This document shows, one piece after another, positions 36,446 to 45,976 of a stretch of DNA of 64,000 bases; the first letter of the stretch is position 1, and each line of letters opens with the position of its first letter. The notes under the pieces are model-generated. The model ran no database searches. It had not been told where the DNA came from and saw only the letters and a list, made by a program, of their open reading frames with translations. Where the stretch lies: assembly GCA_030725745.1 (NCBI GenBank), contig JANRFH010000041.1:1-64000 (forward strand), written 5' to 3'. The DNA comes from Akkermansiaceae bacterium. Lineage in GTDB: Bacteria; Verrucomicrobiota; Verrucomicrobiia; Verrucomicrobiales; Akkermansiaceae. The position numbers were made by a program, and so were the translations under genes.

Positions 36446-37732
36446 ATGAAATGGAATGCCACTAGCGTCACCGCCGCCTGCTTCGCCGTAGGCCTTGGCG
36501 GATTTGTCATCGGAAAAGTCACCAACAGCCCGGCTGGTAGCGGCGATAGTGAGACGGATGCGCTCCTTGATCGTGCGCGCCAAGTTTCCGATTCGCGCAC
36601 CACTTCCGGAGATGCCGAGGGCAGGCGCGATTCCGCTGGCCGCCCGATTCGCACCGGCGCTGATCGTACTAACGCCACCCTTGAGGAACGCCTCTTGGAC
36701 ATGGAGCAGATCGTCCGCAGCGAAAACCCCTTGGATCGCAGCCGCGCCATGCTCAAGTGGATTGATTCCCTTGCACCTGGAGATTTCGAGGACGCCGTCG
36801 CCTATTTCCGTAATCTCGGCGTGGGCGATTCCCGCCGTGGTGAATACGCCATGCTCCTCACCGCCTGGGCTCAGGTGGATCCGACCGCCGCACTTGCCTA
36901 CACCACGGAAAACACCAGCGGTGGCATGGCCACGGGCACAGTTCTGAGCGCTTGGGCTAATAAAGATCCCGAGGCCGCGATCGCATGGGCGAAATCGAAC
37001 TACGACGGCGATGGCGCAAACCCCTACATGGCCGGCATCATCCGGGGTCTTGCAGAAACAGATCTACCACGCGCCACAGAACTTCTTGCTGAGCTTCCCT
37101 ACAGCCGCGAGCGAGGCGACGCCCTTGATGCGATGCTTCCACACCTCCTTTCCCTAGGAGCAGATTCCGCAAGGGACTGGGTCTCCACCATTTCGGATGA
37201 AGCGCTCAGGGACGGGGCGATTGCCCGTCTTACTGATTCCCAGATGGCAAAAGATGATCCTGCTGGCACAGCGGAATGGCTCATGGCCAATCTCGGCGAG
37301 CGTTCGAGCCGTAGTGTCGATGAGGTTTTCCAAGAACTCGCGAAAATCGATATGAACGCCACCATAGCGGCATTCGAAAAACTGCCGTCTGACAATGAGG
37401 CGGCAAGGTCACGCGGCCTTGTTGCGATTGTTCAGGTGCAGGCGCGCGAAAATCCTACCGCCGCTGTGGCAATCATGGACAAGTATCCCGATTCGGTCAG
37501 CGACCGGGTTGTGCAGCAATTCATTTGGAGCTCGTTTGACCAGAATCCGCAGCTGGCGGTCACCCAAATCTCACGCATGAATGACGGTGGAGATCAGCGG
37601 AGAATGTATGAGCGGACGCTCAATGCATGGATGGATCGCGACCAGGCGAATGCCGTCACATGGATCAATGCGAACTCCGCCAACATTCCCGAGCAGGTGG
37701 TCAAGAACCTCGCGAGAAGGAACAACCCCTGA
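36446..37732 (+). CDS. Membrane-anchored helical-repeat protein, paralogue 1
   Basis: A 428-residue protein. It has one N-terminal hydrophobic segment (about 6-25, including FVIGKV), a charged linker, and then repeated units of about 35-37 residues marked by DPTAALAYTT, KDPEAAIAWAKS and similar phrases. The helix-pair pattern resembles TPR, Sel1 or HEAT solenoids without matching any of them by eye. Two further paralogues follow on the same strand. A periplasmic scaffold or binding role is inferred. Base composition is similar to the rest of the window, unlike the next two. Confidence 0.78.
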   Translation: MKWNATSVTAACFAVGLGGFVIGKVTNSPAGSGDSETDALLDRARQVSDSRTTSGDAEGRRDSAGRPIRTGADRTNATLEERLLDMEQIVRSENPLDRSRAMLKWIDSLAPGDFEDAVAYFRNLGVGDSRRGEYAMLLTAWAQVDPTAALAYTTENTSGGMATGTVLSAWANKDPEAAIAWAKSNYDGDGANPYMAGIIRGLAETDLPRATELLAELPYSRERGDALDAMLPHLLSLGADSARDWVSTISDEALRDGAIARLTDSQMAKDDPAGTAEWLMANLGERSSRSVDEVFQELAKIDMNATIAAFEKLPSDNEAARSRGLVAIVQVQARENPTAAVAIMDKYPDSVSDRVVQQFIWSSFDQNPQLAVTQISRMNDGGDQRRMYERTLNAWMDRDQANAVTWINANSANIPEQVVKNLARRNNP

Positions 37733-37816
37733 TTGCCGAGGTAATTCGGTGAATTTCTATATCTAAGAAATATTTGCGCCCTCCACATCTCAGAGTAATT
37801 TCTAGGTGATAGTCCT

Positions 37817-39172
37817 ATGAAAATACTCCTAGCAAGTTCTGCTCTCGTCTTGGTTCCTCTTGGATACCACTTGGGAAGTAGGGCTAGCGTCGACGAGAAC
37901 ATACAGGCTGCTACTAGAGAAGTTCGATTGGAGAGAGAACTACAAACGGGAAGGGATAGATCGTCTCCAGTAAGCTCACGCCGGGATAGAGCAGCGGTTG
38001 ATGAACAGCCACAGGATCTAGAGGAGATATACCGAAGAATTGGGTTAGCTCTAGAAAAGCCTACACGCAGGGGCATCAACGAAAGCGTGATGGCAATTCT
38101 TCAACTCAGCGCCGAAGAAGTCGAAGAACTCTTCAAATTACAACCTGATTTATTCTATCGAAATAATTCAGAGTTGGCGTCTGCTGGAATCGCCCGCCTC
38201 ATCGAACTGGATCCTGAAGTTGCGCTGAAGCTTGTCTCAGCAATCGACTTGGATTGGAGGAGGATGGAGTTCATGCAAATGATCTACAAGGAATGGGCAG
38301 CCCAGGATCCTGATACAGCTTTGGCGGCAGCCTTGTTGCTGGAAGATCCTAAAGGCAAGGAATCGGCTCTTGAAGAAATCATCAAAGTCAAAGGAGAGAC
38401 CGATCCCGAAGGGGCAATATCCATGGCTCTGGAGCTCGGTGAAGGCATTGACTGGAGCTCTGAATTTGCGGAAATCTTGAAAAGGACTGCCGCAACAGAT
38501 CCGGAGCGTGCCTTGGAAATTCAAAACTCATTTTCAAAAAGTGGATTGTTTAGTCCCAACGCAGATTATCAAACGAAGTCTGAAATCATGAGGGTGTGGC
38601 TTGAGAACGATCCAGATAAGGCGAAAAGCTATATCCAAGAAGTTGAAGATGAAGCGGATAGATCTCTCTACACCACTATTTTTGTAGCTAAGAATCTTTA
38701 CTCGGATCCGCAGACAACACTCGAATTACTGGATTCGAATAAGGATAACCTAAATAGAACAAATCTGAGCGTCATCCTGATGAAGGTGATCACAGCAGCG
38801 CCTGATCAGACCATAGAATGGATCGAAAAAACGTATACTGGTGAAGAAAAGGACTCCCTTATGAAGACTGCCATCACCAGATGGTATAATCAGGAAGAGT
38901 CCGCAGCATCAGCCTATTTCAACGAGCCACGTGATCCCGAATTAAAGCAAATAGCGGACAGCGCCAACTTATCCAACCTCCGCTCAACGAATCCCTCAAA
39001 GTATTTACAACTCTATCCTGAATTGACCGACAACAGTGATTCTGACCAAAGGCAATTTATTGCCACACTCGAAAAGTTGGCCATAAGAAGCCCGGAATCC
39101 GCCAGGGAATATATTGATCGAATCAGTGATCCGGCTGTCAAAAGTCTGGCGATGACTGTCCAGATCGACTGA
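37817..39172 (+). CDS. Membrane-anchored helical-repeat protein, paralogue 2
   Basis: A 451-residue member of the same family. The start has a short hydrophobic segment (ILLASSALVLVPLGYHLGS), an Arg/Glu-rich linker, and repeats marked by DPEVALKLVS, DPDTALAAAL, DPEGAISMAL, DPERALEIQN and DPDKAKSYIQ. AGGTG about eight bases upstream supports the ATG at 37817. Codon use is clearly more AT-rich than paralogue 1 and the neighbouring glycan genes, suggesting separate origin or relaxed selection. Function unknown. Confidence 0.76.
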   Translation: MKILLASSALVLVPLGYHLGSRASVDENIQAATREVRLERELQTGRDRSSPVSSRRDRAAVDEQPQDLEEIYRRIGLALEKPTRRGINESVMAILQLSAEEVEELFKLQPDLFYRNNSELASAGIARLIELDPEVALKLVSAIDLDWRRMEFMQMIYKEWAAQDPDTALAAALLLEDPKGKESALEEIIKVKGETDPEGAISMALELGEGIDWSSEFAEILKRTAATDPERALEIQNSFSKSGLFSPNADYQTKSEIMRVWLENDPDKAKSYIQEVEDEADRSLYTTIFVAKNLYSDPQTTLELLDSNKDNLNRTNLSVILMKVITAAPDQTIEWIEKTYTGEEKDSLMKTAITRWYNQEESAASAYFNEPRDPELKQIADSANLSNLRSTNPSKYLQLYPELTDNSDSDQRQFIATLEKLAIRSPESAREYIDRISDPAVKSLAMTVQID

Positions 39173-39212
39173 TATTTCGAACTGGAAACCCTCATAACAT
39201 CGCTACAAGAAA

Positions 39213-40328
39213 GTGAAACCCATCTACATCGTTTACCTCGGAGTGATCTTGTTTTTCCTGAGTTATTTCATAGGAAAAGCAACCAGACCCTCTGATCCCG
39301 AAGCGGAGGAGTTACTGCGGCTCTCGCAAGATAACTCTTCGACAGATCGACCGGCTGACAGGGAAGAAAGTTCAGAGGTGGTGCGGCGAACGACACCCCT
39401 TGGCAATTCCGATAGAGTCGCCAAGCTCTCGCAATCCTTGGACATCTTTCAACTTGATAGCGATGCCCTGGTAGCCCTGATCAACAGCTCCAAATTTGAT
39501 CAGGTAGGATTCACTGACACCTCAGACACTCAGCTTTTCATAGACTGTTTTTCTCGCCTCGCAGAGATAGATCCGAAACTAGCCGTTGATGTAGCTCAGG
39601 CACTAAATCCAAAGCAAACATCATTAGCCTTGGAGACTGTCTTCAAGGAGTGGGCTATCTTCGATCCGGACGCGGCACTACTTACCTCCCTAGAAGTGAA
39701 GGATTCCCGTAACCAAGCAAAAGCTATGATGTATGTCTTCAGTTCCATGGCGCAGGAAGATCCGAACAGGGCATTCGAGCTTATTCAAACTTACGGTGAG
39801 CCTCATCCTACTTTGTATAACACCATTACCGTGATAACGGCAAAAATGGCTGAGCAAGATCCCATCTCAGCATTGGAGGCAATCGACAAAGCTTCGTTTG
39901 AAAGCTCAAGAAAAAAAGGATTGATAGGCTCCCTTCTCAATGAATTAGCCAGGGAGAAACCCGAAGAGGCGATTGGTTACCTGCAAAAAGTCGAAAGTGA
40001 CTTTCTGAAGAGCAGCGTTCGGTTGTCGTTGATAACGACGTTCAGCTTTTCCAATCCGGACAAGGCTTTGGGGCTATTAAACACAGATGACACAGCATAC
40101 TCGTATGATGAATTATCAAGAACGATCACTGGCTTGGTAACCAACAGGCCGGCGGGATTGCTAGAATGGATAGACTCTTCCTACGCGGGAGATGACAGGG
40201 AAAAGTTGTTCGAAGAAGCTCTAACTTCTTGGTCTAAGAGAGACCAAGCCGCAGCCCGGAACTACTACGAAAGCCTTCCAGAATCTGACATGAAAACGAG
40301 ACTGGTTGGGGCGATTAATTTATTCTGA
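39213..40328 (+). CDS. Membrane-anchored helical-repeat protein, paralogue 3
   Basis: A 371-residue protein from a GTG start, with a signal anchor (IVYLGVILFFLSYFIGKA) and repeats marked by DPKLAVDVAQ, DPDAALLTSL, DPNRAFELIQ, DPISALEAID, KPEEAIGYLQ and NPDKALGLLN. The FIGKA phrase at the end of the anchor matches FVIGKV in paralogue 1. It is AT-richer, like paralogue 2. It lies 40 bases after that gene, so the three are likely one transcription unit. It ends convergently with the GH95 gene. Confidence 0.76.
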   Translation: MKPIYIVYLGVILFFLSYFIGKATRPSDPEAEELLRLSQDNSSTDRPADREESSEVVRRTTPLGNSDRVAKLSQSLDIFQLDSDALVALINSSKFDQVGFTDTSDTQLFIDCFSRLAEIDPKLAVDVAQALNPKQTSLALETVFKEWAIFDPDAALLTSLEVKDSRNQAKAMMYVFSSMAQEDPNRAFELIQTYGEPHPTLYNTITVITAKMAEQDPISALEAIDKASFESSRKKGLIGSLLNELAREKPEEAIGYLQKVESDFLKSSVRLSLITTFSFSNPDKALGLLNTDDTAYSYDELSRTITGLVTNRPAGLLEWIDSSYAGDDREKLFEEALTSWSKRDQAAARNYYESLPESDMKTRLVGAINLF

Positions 40329-40414
40329 ATCCCTCCAAATCGAATCGAGTGCGCAACGGTATGAAAGTAACCCGCCATCTTCTCTGTTTTGAAAGCTCCT
40401 GACCATGTAGGTGG

Positions 40415-43135
40415 TTACCTATAGGATACGACGTAGGTTTTGTTCTCTTCAGTTGGGAAGGATATGATAACTCCTTCAGCTTTCTCAGTTGGCACTACCT
40501 CATTGTCACAGGTAATCGTGAGCGCCTTATCCGAATAGATGCGGCATTCGCCACCACTGAGGGATATAATCTCTGCGGATGACATTTCACCATCCCTCCA
40601 ATTCAAATTGATCTCGAATCCACCACGAGCGCGTATTCCACGGATCTCACCGTCTGGCCAGACATCGGGCAAGGCAGGTAAGAACTGAATGCCATTCATA
40701 TGGGATTGCACTAGCATCTCACATATTCCAGCTGCGTAGCCGAAGTTTCCATCGATTTGGAAAGGAGGGTGAGTGTCGAAAAGGTTATCGTAGATATTTG
40801 CGAAGATCTGTTCTCTGAGGAGCTTGTAGGAGCGGTCGCCATCGTGAAGCCGCGCCCAGAAGCTAATCTTCCACGCTTTGCTCCAGCCAGTTCCGCCATC
40901 ACCGCGTCCGTTAAGTGTTACCTTTGCTGCTTCCGCGAGTTCGGGAGTGGTTAGCGGTGAAATTTGCCGACCGGGATGGAGGCCGACGAGCTGGGAGACA
41001 TGGCGGTGAGAATTTTTCGGATCATCGCGATCGACCATCCATTCCTGAAGTTGCCCCCATTTCCCGATCTGCGGCCCCAGCAGTTTCGATTTCATTGAGG
41101 CGACTTTTTCACGATATACTTCGTCTTCACCAAGGATCTCGGAGGCTTCGATGAAGTTCGTGAAAAGATCCCAGATGAGTTGTTGGTCGAATGAAACGCC
41201 GTCTTCGATAGGGCCGTGCTCGGGTGACCAGCCATCGGGCGAAACGAGAGAGCCGTCCGGGAGCTCTTTGAGGTGGTCTTCCCAGAATTCGCAAAGCTCC
41301 TTCATCACAGGGTAGGCGCGTGTGCGGAGATATTCTTCGTCCAGAGTGAACGCGTAGTGATCCCAGAGATTCTGTGCGATCCATGAGGAATCGCCTTTTG
41401 ACCACTTGTAGGTGGAGCCGCCGAAAATCCCGTTTTCGGCACGTGTGAGCCAGCCACGTGCGCCGAATTCCTTGTTCGTTGCTTCCTTGCGAACGTCGCG
41501 AATGGAGTTCACCCACTCGGCGAGTGGCAAGAAGCACTCGGAAAGGTTCGCTGCATCGACAAACCAGTAGTTCATCTGGATGTTTACATCCGAATGATAA
41601 TCACTGCGCCATGGTGGGCTGTTACTCTGGTTCCAGAGGCCTTGGAGGTTTGCCGGGAGAGCGCCGGGGCGTGAGCAGCTGATCATCAGGTAACGCGCGT
41701 ATTGGTAAAGCAACTCTTCAAGATCGGGATCTGGCTTTCCTCCCTTGGGATTAGTGGCTTCCGCCCCCATGTTCGTTTTCTTTGTGATCTCCACTTTCTG
41801 ACCCCGGTAGGAGTCGAGCCGTTCATTGGTGGGTTGATTGAGTGTTTCCTCCGGGCTGGTGCCGAGATCGAGTTCGAGAGTGCCGTAGAGCGATCTGTAG
41901 TCAGTCAAATGCTCCTCCATGAGCTGCTCGAAAGTCTTTGAAGATGCGGAAGCCAGCTGCTCGGTTAGTTGCTGGTGTGGGTGTTCTTTTTTCCAGTCAT
42001 TGCTACGACGGTTATCGTAGTTGGTATCTGCTACCAGCATGACTGTGATGCTATCGCAGCCTTCGAAGGTGATCCCGCCATTAGTGGAGGTAATACTTCC
42101 GCCTTCATGCTGCACTTTGACCTGTGCTTCGTAGTCGAGGAAGCGGTTGAAGCTTGTTTCGTTTTTCCCCATCTTTAATTTCACGCCTTTCAGAGAACCG
42201 GTAGAGGTAATGGTGTCGCCTTCGCTGGTGATAACTGCCCCATGCATGTCGGTGAGTTCGATGCTGCCGGTGTAGGCGCCTGGTTTGTTGGCTTTGAAAC
42301 GGAACACCAAGGCCTCCGCCGGGCGGCTGGCGAATGCCTCGCGCGTGAAAGTTGTCCCTTCTTTTTCATACTCCACTCGATGCACGGAATTTTCGATGTC
42401 GAGCTCGCGGCGGTATGAGTCCGGGGCTTTTTCCACCCCATCGCCCAGCCGGATGTCGGCGATCTGGAAATGGGTTTTTTCGGTCGGTTGGAAAACGATG
42501 CGGTATTGGGCGTAGGGGGACGGGGTACTGTCTATCTCGAAGGTTTTCACCTGCCCGCGCTTTGCGAAAGGGGATGTTTCTTTTCTTTCATCGATCTTTT
42601 TCCAGTCCGATCCGTTCGCCGAACCGTAGAGAATCCACTCCATTGGATCGCGCGCCGGAACGTCGTTGGCGCTGGTGAAAGTGTAGGAAGTCAGCGGCTT
42701 TTCAGCGAGGCTACTGCCGGCGATCTCCCAGATCACGGGTTTGCCGTTGTGCTCCATGCACCACTTTGTCGACGGGTCGCCGTCGGTGGATTTCGTGACG
42801 TCCTGGGCGGGTGTTGTGTTGTGTTTGCTGGGGTTGGTGACGCTGGTAGAGCCGCTACCGAAGCGGATGAAAAGGTCGCCGAACGCCTGGTAGGCACCGG
42901 TGTCTTTTTCATCACCGAGCCAGAGGCTGTCTTCATTGAACTGGATGCGTTCCTCAGCGATTCCGCCAAAAACCATGCAGCCTAGGCGGCCGTTGCCGAG
43001 TGGGAGTGCCTGCGTTTCCCAATCTGTGGCGGGAGCTGAATACCATAGGATGCGGTCGTTGGGTTTCGTATCGTCGGCAAGTGCGGGCACAAGCCCCAGG
43101 AGGCACACGATGGTGCCTGGGAATTTCAATTTCAT
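40415..43135 (-). CDS. GH95 alpha-L-fucosidase with an inserted discoidin-like domain
   Basis: A 906-residue secreted glycosidase. The signal peptide spans about 1-20. The N-terminal GH95 super-sandwich domain starts with LPLGNGRLGCMVFGG and NEDSLWLG, is interrupted at about 93-233 by an F5/8 type C-like segment (TKSTDGDPSTKW, EWILYGSANGSDWK, HFQIADIRLGDG), then continues (RRELDIENSVHRVEYEKEG). The alpha/alpha-barrel follows with LQGLWNQSNSPPWRSDYH and VNIQMNYW. GH95 enzymes cleave alpha-1,2-linked L-fucose, though some members act on galactose. It is last in a leftward cluster with sulfatase, galactokinase and symporter genes. Confidence 0.92.
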   Translation of the reverse strand: MKLKFPGTIVCLLGLVPALADDTKPNDRILWYSAPATDWETQALPLGNGRLGCMVFGGIAEERIQFNEDSLWLGDEKDTGAYQAFGDLFIRFGSGSTSVTNPSKHNTTPAQDVTKSTDGDPSTKWCMEHNGKPVIWEIAGSSLAEKPLTSYTFTSANDVPARDPMEWILYGSANGSDWKKIDERKETSPFAKRGQVKTFEIDSTPSPYAQYRIVFQPTEKTHFQIADIRLGDGVEKAPDSYRRELDIENSVHRVEYEKEGTTFTREAFASRPAEALVFRFKANKPGAYTGSIELTDMHGAVITSEGDTITSTGSLKGVKLKMGKNETSFNRFLDYEAQVKVQHEGGSITSTNGGITFEGCDSITVMLVADTNYDNRRSNDWKKEHPHQQLTEQLASASSKTFEQLMEEHLTDYRSLYGTLELDLGTSPEETLNQPTNERLDSYRGQKVEITKKTNMGAEATNPKGGKPDPDLEELLYQYARYLMISCSRPGALPANLQGLWNQSNSPPWRSDYHSDVNIQMNYWFVDAANLSECFLPLAEWVNSIRDVRKEATNKEFGARGWLTRAENGIFGGSTYKWSKGDSSWIAQNLWDHYAFTLDEEYLRTRAYPVMKELCEFWEDHLKELPDGSLVSPDGWSPEHGPIEDGVSFDQQLIWDLFTNFIEASEILGEDEVYREKVASMKSKLLGPQIGKWGQLQEWMVDRDDPKNSHRHVSQLVGLHPGRQISPLTTPELAEAAKVTLNGRGDGGTGWSKAWKISFWARLHDGDRSYKLLREQIFANIYDNLFDTHPPFQIDGNFGYAAGICEMLVQSHMNGIQFLPALPDVWPDGEIRGIRARGGFEINLNWRDGEMSSAEIISLSGGECRIYSDKALTITCDNEVVPTEKAEGVIISFPTEENKTYVVSYR

Positions 43136-43171
43136 CGGAGAAGTGGTGGTTTTTTTGGGAAAAATATCGGC

Positions 43172-44701
43172 TTACAGATCCGGGCGATCAGAATTCATCT
43201 GTTCCTTGAAGATCGCCTTTAACTCCGAAAGGCGTTCAGGAAATTTCGTGGCGACGTTGTGGCGTTCCTCGTTGTCCGTCTTGATGTCGTAGAGCTGGAA
43301 GGCGTCATCTTTTCTTTCGATCTCCACCAGCTTGAAGCCGTCTCTGGCGATCACCGCCGATCCGCCCATCTTCCTGTTTTCGTTGTTCACCACGACGTAT
43401 TCGTGGGTCTCGGACTGCTCCTTGCCGATGAGGGCGGGCAGGAAGGATAGGCTGTCCTTACCCTCCGGCACAGGAGCGCCGATAAGCTCCGCGATGGTGG
43501 CCATGAAGTCGTAGTTCGCTGTGAGGCGATCGCTCGTGCCGCCTGCTTTGAAGTGCCCGGGCCACCTCGCTATGAGTGGTGATTGCATGCCTCCTTGGTA
43601 ACCGCTGCGCTTCAGACCTGCGCGTCCACCTGCTCCATTGAAAATGTCACCGTCCTCTGAGGTGCGCCATTTCCTGTCCTCAAGATCCGCTTTTCCGCCA
43701 TCGGCCTTTTTCTGGCTGCCGTAGCTCCACTTGGGGCCGTAGTAGAGTTCGTGTCCGTTGTCCGAGGTGAAAAACACGGCGGTTTTGTCATCCAGGCCGA
43801 GTTCCTTGAGCTCCGCCATGATCAGGCCGACATGGTCATCGAGCATGCGCACCATGGAGGCGTATTTCTTTTCCGCGAGAGACCAGCCCTTGCGATTCGC
43901 GTAATCGGGATGCAGCTCGGGGATCGCCACAGGGCCATGGGGAAGCTGGGTCGGGTGATAGAGGAAAAATCGCTGATCCTTGTGCGAGCGGATATAACCG
44001 AGGATGCCCTCGATGAAAACATTCTGCGAGTAGGTCTTGCCACCTGCTCCGACGGGTTCGTCACCCTTTTCGCTCATCTTTCCGCAATAGGGATCGGTGT
44101 TGCCCGGAAGCTCGAATTTCTCACCGTTTCTCCACAGATACGGAGGGTAAAATCCGTGGGCACGCGTGTGGTCATAGAATCCCTCATGGAAGTCCCAGCC
44201 GTAGCGATCGACACGCTCTTTCCAGGTGGTGAAACCATTGTCGATCTTACCGAACTGAGCGGTCGCGTAGCCTGCTTCGTTCGCCACTTGTGCGAGAAAA
44301 ACTTCGTTGTCCGGGATCGGCAGAGCCTTGCGTTTGAGCTCGGCGAATTTCTTCTGGAACTCCTCTTCGGTGATTTTTCCGGCATCCCTCTGGATTACCA
44401 GACCAGATCCAGTCATGCCCCAGCCGCCCTTGCGACCGTCGTGCATCCCGGTGAGCAAGCTCCACCTCGCCGGTGCGCAATAGACACCGCCGTAGTGGTT
44501 GGTGAAACGCATGCCTTCCTCCGATAGTTTGTCGATGTGCGGGGTTTCGATGATTTTCTGCCCGTAGCAGCCAAGCAGGCCGATGCCGAGATCGTCCGCG
44601 TAGATGAGAATGACGTTAGGGCGTTCGTTATCGGCGGGGGCACCCGTTGCGATAGAGGAACCGAGGAGGGCGATGAGTGGGAAAAGGCGAAGAAAGTTCA
44701 T
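43172..44701 (-). CDS. Secreted sulfatase, family S1
   Basis: A 509-residue sulfatase with a signal peptide (about 1-21). Metal-binding Asp36/Asp37 are in IYADDLGI. Cys75 in YCAPARWSLLTG fits the C-x-P-x-R motif for conversion to formylglycine. A later TSDNGHE supplies further metal ligands. The start at 44701 gives a normal signal peptide; a frame to 44722 adds seven residues. It probably removes sulfate esters from a glycan, in line with adjacent galactokinase and fucosidase genes, but the sugar cannot be read from the sequence. No formylglycine-generating enzyme gene is in the window. Confidence 0.94.
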   Translation of the reverse strand: MNFLRLFPLIALLGSSIATGAPADNERPNVILIYADDLGIGLLGCYGQKIIETPHIDKLSEEGMRFTNHYGGVYCAPARWSLLTGMHDGRKGGWGMTGSGLVIQRDAGKITEEEFQKKFAELKRKALPIPDNEVFLAQVANEAGYATAQFGKIDNGFTTWKERVDRYGWDFHEGFYDHTRAHGFYPPYLWRNGEKFELPGNTDPYCGKMSEKGDEPVGAGGKTYSQNVFIEGILGYIRSHKDQRFFLYHPTQLPHGPVAIPELHPDYANRKGWSLAEKKYASMVRMLDDHVGLIMAELKELGLDDKTAVFFTSDNGHELYYGPKWSYGSQKKADGGKADLEDRKWRTSEDGDIFNGAGGRAGLKRSGYQGGMQSPLIARWPGHFKAGGTSDRLTANYDFMATIAELIGAPVPEGKDSLSFLPALIGKEQSETHEYVVVNNENRKMGGSAVIARDGFKLVEIERKDDAFQLYDIKTDNEERHNVATKFPERLSELKAIFKEQMNSDRPDL

Positions 44702-44791
44702 GCGGTGAATATATATTAACACCCGAATTCTTCGGATCTATTCAGTTATCTTCGGCCTGCTGATGGAATTGTTAGAAGTTGATATGCCAAC

Positions 44792-45958
44792 TTAAAGAAG
44801 CCTCGCGCCAGCGGATGGCCTGCTGGCGAAAATCTCCGGTGCGAAACCGAATTCCGCCTCGTAGGATTTCACCAAGGCTGCGGCGATATCCGCTGCCTTT
44901 CCTGCCTCGCAGAGTGTCACGGTGGAGCCGCCGAAGCCGCCTCCGGTCATCCTGGCGCCGATGACACCTTCTAATTTCGAGGCTGTTTTCACGAGATGAT
45001 CGAGCTCCGGGCAGGAGACTTCGAAATCATCGCGGAGAGAATCGTGGCTTTCATACATCAGTCGGCCGACTTCGGTGAAATCAGCCTTTTTCAGCGCTTC
45101 TACAGCTCCGATCGTGCGCGCGATCTCGCCGACGACATGGCGGGAGCGACGGAAGGTTACTTCATCCATTTTGGACTTCGCCGCGTCAACATCCGCTTGG
45201 GAAACATCGCGCCAGCTTGCCTTGCCGACGGCGGCGAGGCCGTCCTCGGTGTTTTTCCTGCGTGAGGCGTAGCCTCCGTCGGAGAGTTCGTGGGAGACCT
45301 TGGTGTTCGAGATGAGAATGGTCAGGTCGTCGCGATCGAAGGGCACCATTTCCGGCTCGCCGGAGCGGCAGTCGATGAGCACGAGCTGGCCGTCCTGCCC
45401 GAAGGCGGAGGCGTATTGATCCATGATGCCGCAGGGGACGTTGGCGAAATCGTGCTCCGCTTTCTGGGCGAGCAAGGCCTTTTCCTTGGTGCCGATTTCC
45501 GTGCCGGTAAGGCCTTCGATTAGGGTGGCGACGGCGCACTCGAGTGCAGCGGAGGAGGAAAGTCCTGCTCCGCCGGGAAGGCTGGAGATGATGAAGGCAT
45601 CGAAGCCCGGCACCTGCATTTCACGCAGATGGAAGCCGTGGATGACGCCACGCAGATAGTTCGACCACTTCGGCGAGCCTTTCGCCTGCTGTGGTAGGAC
45701 GGAGAAGGCCGCTATTTCGTCGGTGAAATCCGTCGCTGCCTGCACCGCGTCGGTGCCATTCGGCGCGGCGGCGATGATGACCGTCCGCGCGATGGCGAAG
45801 GGTAGGACAAAGCCATCGCAATAATCGATGTGCTCGCCGATGAGATTCACCCGCCCCGGAGCTGCAGCAAGAAGGGTAGCCTCCTTGCCGAAGCGTTTAC
45901 GGAATTTCTCCCCGGCGGTTTTCGCGAGGGATTCGATGGATGGGTTGGGTGATAGCAT
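44792..45958 (-). CDS. galK: Galactokinase
   Basis: A 388-residue GHMP kinase that phosphorylates galactose to galactose-1-phosphate. The galactokinase signature GRVNLIGEHIDYCDG lies at 35-49 (Arg36, Glu42, His43 and Asp45 are the substrate contacts), the GHMP ATP loop is LPGGAGLSSSAALE, and CGIMDQYAS holds the catalytic Asp. The C-terminal GARMTGGGFGGSTV motif is intact. Two substitutions in the signature (Ile and Cys for the usual Thr and Asn) are mild. It ends the SSS transporter gene's run 18 bases later and suggests galactose release from the target glycan. Confidence 0.95.
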   Translation of the reverse strand: MLSPNPSIESLAKTAGEKFRKRFGKEATLLAAAPGRVNLIGEHIDYCDGFVLPFAIARTVIIAAAPNGTDAVQAATDFTDEIAAFSVLPQQAKGSPKWSNYLRGVIHGFHLREMQVPGFDAFIISSLPGGAGLSSSAALECAVATLIEGLTGTEIGTKEKALLAQKAEHDFANVPCGIMDQYASAFGQDGQLVLIDCRSGEPEMVPFDRDDLTILISNTKVSHELSDGGYASRRKNTEDGLAAVGKASWRDVSQADVDAAKSKMDEVTFRRSRHVVGEIARTIGAVEALKKADFTEVGRLMYESHDSLRDDFEVSCPELDHLVKTASKLEGVIGARMTGGGFGGSTVTLCEAGKAADIAAALVKSYEAEFGFAPEIFASRPSAGARLL

Positions 45959-45976
45959 AGTCCTAGGCGAGGCGGA

